Shown: positions 60,246 through 64,000 of the stretch, piece by piece | How positions within the stretch are numbered: position 1 is the first letter of the stretch | Layout: each line of letters opens with the position of its first letter | Source: Bin55 sp009840545 | Lineage (GTDB): Bacteria; Pseudomonadota; Gammaproteobacteria; Pseudomonadales; Azotimanducaceae | Direction: 5' to 3' | Assembly (NCBI GenBank): GCA_965208815.1 | Contig: OZ242357.1 | Span: 558,001-622,000 of the forward strand | DNA: 64,000 nt | Notes under the pieces: generated by a model | Database searches by the model: none | Told to the model about the DNA's origin: nothing | The model's input: only the letters and a program-made list of their open reading frames with translations | Made by a program: the position numbers and the translations under genes

Positions 60246-60804
60246 TGCCGACCAGTCTGAGAAAGCTCGAAGTTCTAATTAGAGGTAGTCCGATCAATGC
60301 CGATGGGTCGTCAGAACATACCCATTCAAACAGTAGAGGCGCATGCCGTTCCGACTTGATTGCTCCAGCGCAGTCGAACGGTTGGTCTAGGTCGACGTAG
60401 TTCCTTGCTTCGGTGAGATCGAATTCTCGGAATTTGATTGTTGTCGTGATTACGTCTGCATGAACCAACCCGTCAAGATTGCGTACAGCAACAGCTGTTT
60501 CAAAGCTCACAGTATTGTTCGGGTAGCGCATCAAGCAATCCAAAGCGCGTTGGCGATTGCCGGGCTTTGTCAAAATTTCGCCTTTGCACACTCCTACCTG
60601 GTCGCTCCCGATGACGATACAGCCCGGATGTTGGGCAGCAACGGTCTTTGCCTTTTCTCGAGCTAGACGCAATGTGAGTTCACGTGCCGATTCCCCTATG
60701 CGAGGGGTCTCGTCGACATCCGCAGGAACCACTTCGAACGTATATCCCAAGGCATTCAACTGTTCACGACGGTAACGAGACATTGAAGCGAGAATTAGTT
60801 TCAC
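60208..60804 (-). CDS. yceF: 7-methyl-GTP pyrophosphatase (Maf/YceF)
   Basis: A Maf-family nucleotide pyrophosphatase; the YceF branch prefers m7GTP. KLILASMSRYRREQLNALG, VDETPRIGESA, LRLAREKAKTVA, IVIGSDQVGVCKGEILTKPG, and CAGAIKSERHAPLLF with GLPLIRT are all in place (the S-R-[YW]-R start and catalytic Asp in GSDQV). 198 residues from GTG 60804, which has GGGGA upstream and matches the family start; a TTG at 60816 is in frame. In this neighbourhood (rluC, yceD, rpmF) yceF is the expected gene, here on the minus strand and overlapping rluC. Confidence 0.93.
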   Translation of the reverse strand: MKLILASMSRYRREQLNALGYTFEVVPADVDETPRIGESARELTLRLAREKAKTVAAQHPGCIVIGSDQVGVCKGEILTKPGNRQRALDCLMRYPNNTVSFETAVAVRNLDGLVHADVITTTIKFREFDLTEARNYVDLDQPFDCAGAIKSERHAPLLFEWVCSDDPSALIGLPLIRTSSFLRLVGINPLRKDDPSTH

Positions 60805-60932
60805 ACTAGTCCCCAATTAGGCGGAAAGGTTCCATTATCGTTGGCAAATTCGCCTGAGCAATCGGGGCACAGATTTGACATCGTTAACCAATCTTCCTAA
60901 TATCCGCCCGAGAGCAGACTTCCCTTCGACGC

Positions 60933-61433
60933 ATGGTCGCACTTGTGCCCCGTGAATTAGCTAGATCCAACAGGGTTTGGCAAGGGAAAATTCCAATTGC
61001 ATCGTTCTCGCGTTTGCACGAAGTACTCGGCATACGAGACGGGCACGTGAGGGTTCAATTGGACTTTTCGTACGATGAAAATGGTCGCGTTCGCATTGTT
61101 GGACAGGCCGTTGCTCCTGCTGAACTCATGTGCTACTCGTGCATGAAAACGCTGGAACGAGATGTAACCGCGGAGATTGATGTCTGTATTGTTAGTAGCG
61201 AACGCGAAGCAAGAGAGATATTTGCAGATTTCGATGCCGTTGTGTTGCACGACGGACCGACGACAATTGAAGAGCTGGTTGAGGACGACATTCTCTTAAG
61301 TGTTCCTACACGCGTGTGTCCAGATGGTGAGTCTTGCACCAATCGTCCTCAGTCTATGGGTGATAATGCGAAATCCAAATATCGCCCGTTTGAACAGATT
61401 GGTCAAGTGGTCAAGACAGTTGAGAAGTCTTGA
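60933..61433 (+). CDS. yceD: YceD family protein (DUF177, large-subunit rRNA accumulation)
   Basis: A 166-residue protein of the DUF177 family, encoded upstream of rpmF in most bacteria; in E. coli and plants it is linked to 23S rRNA accumulation. It carries the family Cys pair ELMCYSCMKTLERDV and CPDGESCTNRP near the C-terminus (a possible metal site), and VEDDILLSVPTRV. Start ATG 60933. It is followed by rpmF after 29 bases. Confidence 0.93.
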   Translation: MVALVPRELARSNRVWQGKIPIASFSRLHEVLGIRDGHVRVQLDFSYDENGRVRIVGQAVAPAELMCYSCMKTLERDVTAEIDVCIVSSEREAREIFADFDAVVLHDGPTTIEELVEDDILLSVPTRVCPDGESCTNRPQSMGDNAKSKYRPFEQIGQVVKTVEKS

Positions 61434-61462
61434 CTGAACAACTCATCGATTGAGGAGGAACC

Positions 61463-61657
61463 ATGGCCGTACAACAGAACCGAACTACGCGTTCAAAGAG
61501 AAACTTGCGTCGCTCTCATCATCGCATCGCAAAACCAACGCTTTCTGAGGATGTCTTGTCAGGCGAGGTGCACCGACGGCACCACATTACGGAAGACGGT
61601 TACTACCGCGGACGCAGGGTCGTAGATACCACGAGCAAACTGTCTGACGACGAATAG
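61463..61657 (+). CDS. rpmF: 50S ribosomal protein L32
   Basis: A 64-residue ribosomal protein: AVQQNRTTRSKRNLRRSHHR then GEVHRRHHITEDGYYRGRRV. It starts MAVQQ as all bacterial L32. A strong Shine-Dalgarno (GAGGAGGA) precedes the ATG. No zinc-binding Cys, as in other proteobacterial (C-) forms. A C-terminal extension of a few residues (STSKLSDDE-like) is seen. Confidence 0.98.
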   Translation: MAVQQNRTTRSKRNLRRSHHRIAKPTLSEDVLSGEVHRRHHITEDGYYRGRRVVDTTSKLSDDE

Positions 61658-61687
61658 TCAAGAAATCAATTCGTCCGCTCATCAGCC

Positions 61688-62662
61688 ATGGCGGATTTCC
61701 ACTCGATAGGAATTGACACGTTGGGGTCGGAGACTCCAACGAGCGAGATCATTCAAGGCGCATTGGAATTCGCTCGTACTCGACCCGGTTGCAGGCTCAC
61801 CTTTGTTGGACGGGAAGACGAACTGCAATGTACCCGTGAATTCGGACACAAGGTCGTGGTCTGCCAGGATTCCGTAACGCTCTACGAATCACTTGTAAGC
61901 GTGCTCAGACGCAAACGAAATTCATCGATGAAGGTTGGTCTTCAACTCTTGGCTAACGGAGAGATCGATGGTCTCGTCAGCACGGGTGACACAGCGGCAT
62001 TGATGGCGCTGAGCAGACAAGCCATTCCGATGGTTCCTAGTTTTGACAGGCCCGCCATAATTAAGCGCTTTGATGGTAAACAACGTCCTTTCTGGATGCT
62101 TGATCTCGGGGCGAACATTGCCCGTAAGGTGAATTGGCTCATTCAGTTTGCTCGTATGGGGAGTACATACGCAACGGCGATTGGACCAATCCAACAGCCT
62201 CGGGTGTCCCTCCTAAACATTGGGTCCGAAGCCAGAAAAGGCCCTCAGATTCTGCGTGATACCGCCAGCGAGCTGTCAAAGACTTCGAGCATCAACTTCG
62301 TCGGGTTCATTGAGGCGGACCGGCTCTTTGATGGAGCGTCCGATGTTGTCGTAACGGATGGATTCTCTGGCAATGTCGCATTGAAATCGATAGAAGGGGC
62401 AACACGTATTGCTCACCACATCATCGACCAAGAACTTCACTCATCAGGTCTGAACGAGAGTGAAATAGCAATCTCGGTCGCCAAGGATGTGAGAGAGAAA
62501 TTGAACGCACAGGCATACAACGGCGCAAGCCTAATTGGATTGAACGGTGTCGTTGTCAAGAGTCATGGAAGAACTGACAGAATTGGAATTGGTGCGGCTC
62601 TGCAATTGGCACAAGACGAAATCCAGGCTCGAGTGCCTGGACACTTGAAAAGTCACCAGTGA
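61688..62662 (+). CDS. plsX: phosphate acyltransferase PlsX
   Basis: PlsX makes acyl-phosphate from acyl-ACP for glycerolipid synthesis by PlsY. GIDTLGSETPTSEIIQGALE is the start (family: DxMGGDxxP, so the usual GGD is GSE here), followed by GLVSTGDTAALMALSRQAI, MLDLGANIARKVNWLIQFA, LLNIGSEARKGPQ, and DVVVTDGFSGNVALKSIEG. 324 residues, complete. The altered first loop is unusual. The neighbours rpmF and fabD are the standard ones. Confidence 0.93.
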   Translation: MADFHSIGIDTLGSETPTSEIIQGALEFARTRPGCRLTFVGREDELQCTREFGHKVVVCQDSVTLYESLVSVLRRKRNSSMKVGLQLLANGEIDGLVSTGDTAALMALSRQAIPMVPSFDRPAIIKRFDGKQRPFWMLDLGANIARKVNWLIQFARMGSTYATAIGPIQQPRVSLLNIGSEARKGPQILRDTASELSKTSSINFVGFIEADRLFDGASDVVVTDGFSGNVALKSIEGATRIAHHIIDQELHSSGLNESEIAISVAKDVREKLNAQAYNGASLIGLNGVVVKSHGRTDRIGIGAALQLAQDEIQARVPGHLKSHQ

Positions 62663-62683
62663 GGCAAGGATAAAAGAAAAACT

Positions 62684-63610
62684 ATGGTTAGAGCGTATGT
62701 TTTTCCGGGACAAGGATCGCAGTCTGTCGGCATGGTTGATGACTTTGTTAGAGGCAGCAGCACATTTACTGACCGACTCAAGGAAGCATCCAATCTCATT
62801 GACCTCGATTTGACGACAATAGTCGCGAACGGACCGGCCGAGATCCTGAATCAAACCGAGATTACTCAACCCGCCTTGCTAGTGTCTTCTGTCGCTATGT
62901 ATGAGTATTTCAGGGAAATGGGAGGACCCTCAGCCAACATGCTATCAGGACATAGTCTCGGAGAGTACACAGCACTGGTCGTGAGTGGAGCATTGGATTT
63001 TTCCGATGGCGTAAAGCTGGTCTACGAACGTGGCTGCTTGATGCAGAAGGCCGTTCCGAAGGGCGAAGGCAAGATGGCTGCCGTTCTCGGGTTAAGTGAT
63101 GAGGTCATAGAGCAAGTCTGTGAACGTATTGATGGGATCGTTGCTCCAGCTAACTTTAACAGTCCTGGTCAGGTTGTAATTGCTGGTAGTTCCAAAGCGG
63201 TTGAACAGGCTTCAGATCAATGTAAAGATGAGGGTGCGCGAAGAGTTGTGCCATTAGATGTCAGTGTCCCTAGTCACTGCAGTCTCATGGATTCCGCTGC
63301 GGAAGGATTACTGGATCTTTTGGAAAAAGTTTCGATCCAAGCTCCTCGTGTTCCGGTTTACCAAAATGTTGATGCTCAACCTTCAACGAGTCCCGATGAG
63401 ATACGAGCCAAGCTCGTAGAGCAGGTAAGATCGCCAGTGCTTTGGTCTCGATGCGTAACTTCTATGATTCGGGACGGAGCAGAGGAATTCTTCGAATGTG
63501 GACCCGGGAAGGTTCTTTCCGGACTGATGCGACGAATAGACCGTTCCGTGTCGACAACGGCTCTTGGCGACTTCAATGCTTTCATTACTCAGTTAGAGAT
63601 GTATCAGTGA
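62684..63610 (+). CDS. fabD: malonyl-CoA:ACP transacylase
   Basis: FabD loads malonyl groups on ACP for fatty acid synthesis. The nucleophile elbow is GHSLGEYTALV (Ser in G-H-S-L-G); YVFPGQGSQSVGMVDDF is the N-terminal loop; the active-site His is in VPSHCSLM; FFECGPGKVLSGLMRRI ends the fold. 308 residues from ATG 62684. The stop overlaps the fabG GTG. Confidence 0.97.
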   Translation: MVRAYVFPGQGSQSVGMVDDFVRGSSTFTDRLKEASNLIDLDLTTIVANGPAEILNQTEITQPALLVSSVAMYEYFREMGGPSANMLSGHSLGEYTALVVSGALDFSDGVKLVYERGCLMQKAVPKGEGKMAAVLGLSDEVIEQVCERIDGIVAPANFNSPGQVVIAGSSKAVEQASDQCKDEGARRVVPLDVSVPSHCSLMDSAAEGLLDLLEKVSIQAPRVPVYQNVDAQPSTSPDEIRAKLVEQVRSPVLWSRCVTSMIRDGAEEFFECGPGKVLSGLMRRIDRSVSTTALGDFNAFITQLEMYQ

Positions 63611-64000
63611 CGACACAAAGAACAGCCCTTGTTACCGGAGCTAGCCGCGGAATAGGATTTGCCATTGCTCAGCGGCTAGCAAGAGATGGCGTATATGTGT
63701 ATGGCACTGCAACTTCCAAGGAAGGCGTTGCATCATTGAACGAAACTCTTGGTGATGCAGGTTGTGGATTGGAGATGGTTCTACCCGACGAAGAATCTAT
63801 CTCAAATGCACTGGACTCAATTGCAGCAAGCGGTCGGACTATCGAGATTCTCATAAATAACGCCGGAATCACTAGAGATAATCTGTTCATGCGGATGTCC
63901 GATCAAGACTGGCAGGACGTTGTAGGCACAAACTTGACAGGAATTTTTCGAGTAACAAAGAATCTTATCCGCGCCATGATGCGCCAACGATGGGGCAGAA
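63607..64000 (+). CDS. fabG: 3-oxoacyl-ACP reductase FabG, 5' part
   Basis: Begins with GTG overlapping the fabD stop (GTGA, 63607-63610) and runs off the window. Visible: TTQRTALVTGASRGIGFAIA with the NADP loop TGxxxGIG, then ILINNAGITRDNLFMRMSDQ and NLTGIFRVTKNLIR. The catalytic YxxxK lies beyond the edge. FabG reduces 3-oxoacyl-ACP in the elongation cycle. At Val/Leu-rich residues 48-62 (SLNETLGDAGCGLEMV) it diverges somewhat from E. coli FabG, as expected. Confidence 0.95.
   Translation, partial: MTTQRTALVTGASRGIGFAIAQRLARDGVYVYGTATSKEGVASLNETLGDAGCGLEMVLPDEESISNALDSIAASGRTIEILINNAGITRDNLFMRMSDQDWQDVVGTNLTGIFRVTKNLIRAMMRQRWGR

Noticed and set aside
1..64000. tRNA genes or CRISPR arrays
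   Set aside because: No cloverleaf with a GTTCRANNC arm and no regularly spaced repeats were found.

Overview
The window looks like chromosome of a gammaproteobacterium with roughly balanced base composition. The gene orders support this: purM / DUF2066 / CDP-alcohol phosphatidyltransferase / hda on the left, and exbB-exbD-msbA-lpxK-kdsB, murB, rne, rluC, yceF(maf), yceD-rpmF-plsX-fabD-fabG on the right. TTG and GTG starts are common, and many genes overlap the previous stop as ATGA, GTGA or TTGA. I cannot name a genus. No tRNA, rRNA or CRISPR array was seen.

Layout. 0-1.7 kb: 3' end of an IS3-type transposase gene, then a toxin pair in which the PIN toxin is preceded by an unusually long protein ending in an antitoxin-like tail. 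1.7-7.8 kb: housekeeping genes (purM, DUF2066, pgsA-like, hda, a MurG-type glycosyltransferase, miaB). 7.8-13 kb: debris and accessory genes: higA with a ruined higB fused to a partial miaB copy, an HNH nuclease, IS21 and IS3 remnants, and an HNH nuclease of the phosphorothioate-DNA-binding family. 12.9-26.9 kb: a compact ten-gene minus-strand defence-type cluster in two transcription units. 26.9-29.9 kb: small ORFs, fragments of dppB and dppC, an AAA/DUF4143 ATPase behind a perfect 31-bp palindrome, and a superinfection-immunity-type protein. 29.9-33.7 kb: peptide ABC transporter genes without ATPases. 33.8-44.4 kb: mnmC, a sulfurtransferase, a secreted protein, a nucleoside deoxyribosyltransferase-like protein, a PhyH dioxygenase, a desaturase, argS, a membrane-anchored cold-shock-domain protein, a cyclophilin and apbE. 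44.7-64 kb: lolCDE, galU, exbBD, msbA, lpxK, kdsB, murB, rne, rluC, maf, yceD, rpmF, plsX, fabD and a partial fabG.

The most interesting part is 11.7-27 kb. A DndC-like ATP pyrophosphatase and a DndA/IscS-like cysteine desulfurase (the sulfur chemistry of DNA phosphorothioation) are followed by a GHKL ATPase and two unrecognised proteins. A second unit encodes a protein combining RNA polymerase alpha-CTD-like and sigma region-4-like DNA-binding motifs, a PLD-motif/SF2-helicase fusion, a 71-residue protein, a Rad50/DndD-like ATPase and a 163-residue protein. The cluster has no recognisable DndB, canonical DndE, DndFGH or SspBCD/E. It recalls composite phosphorothioation-defence cassettes such as the archaeal DndCDEA-PbeABCD type, but I could not verify that. 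A phosphorothioate-binding HNH nuclease lies convergent to it.

Other points: an apparent ATT start codon for argS with a well-placed Shine-Dalgarno, small ORFs coupled to larger genes, and decayed duplicates of neighbouring genes (miaB, dppB, dppC).
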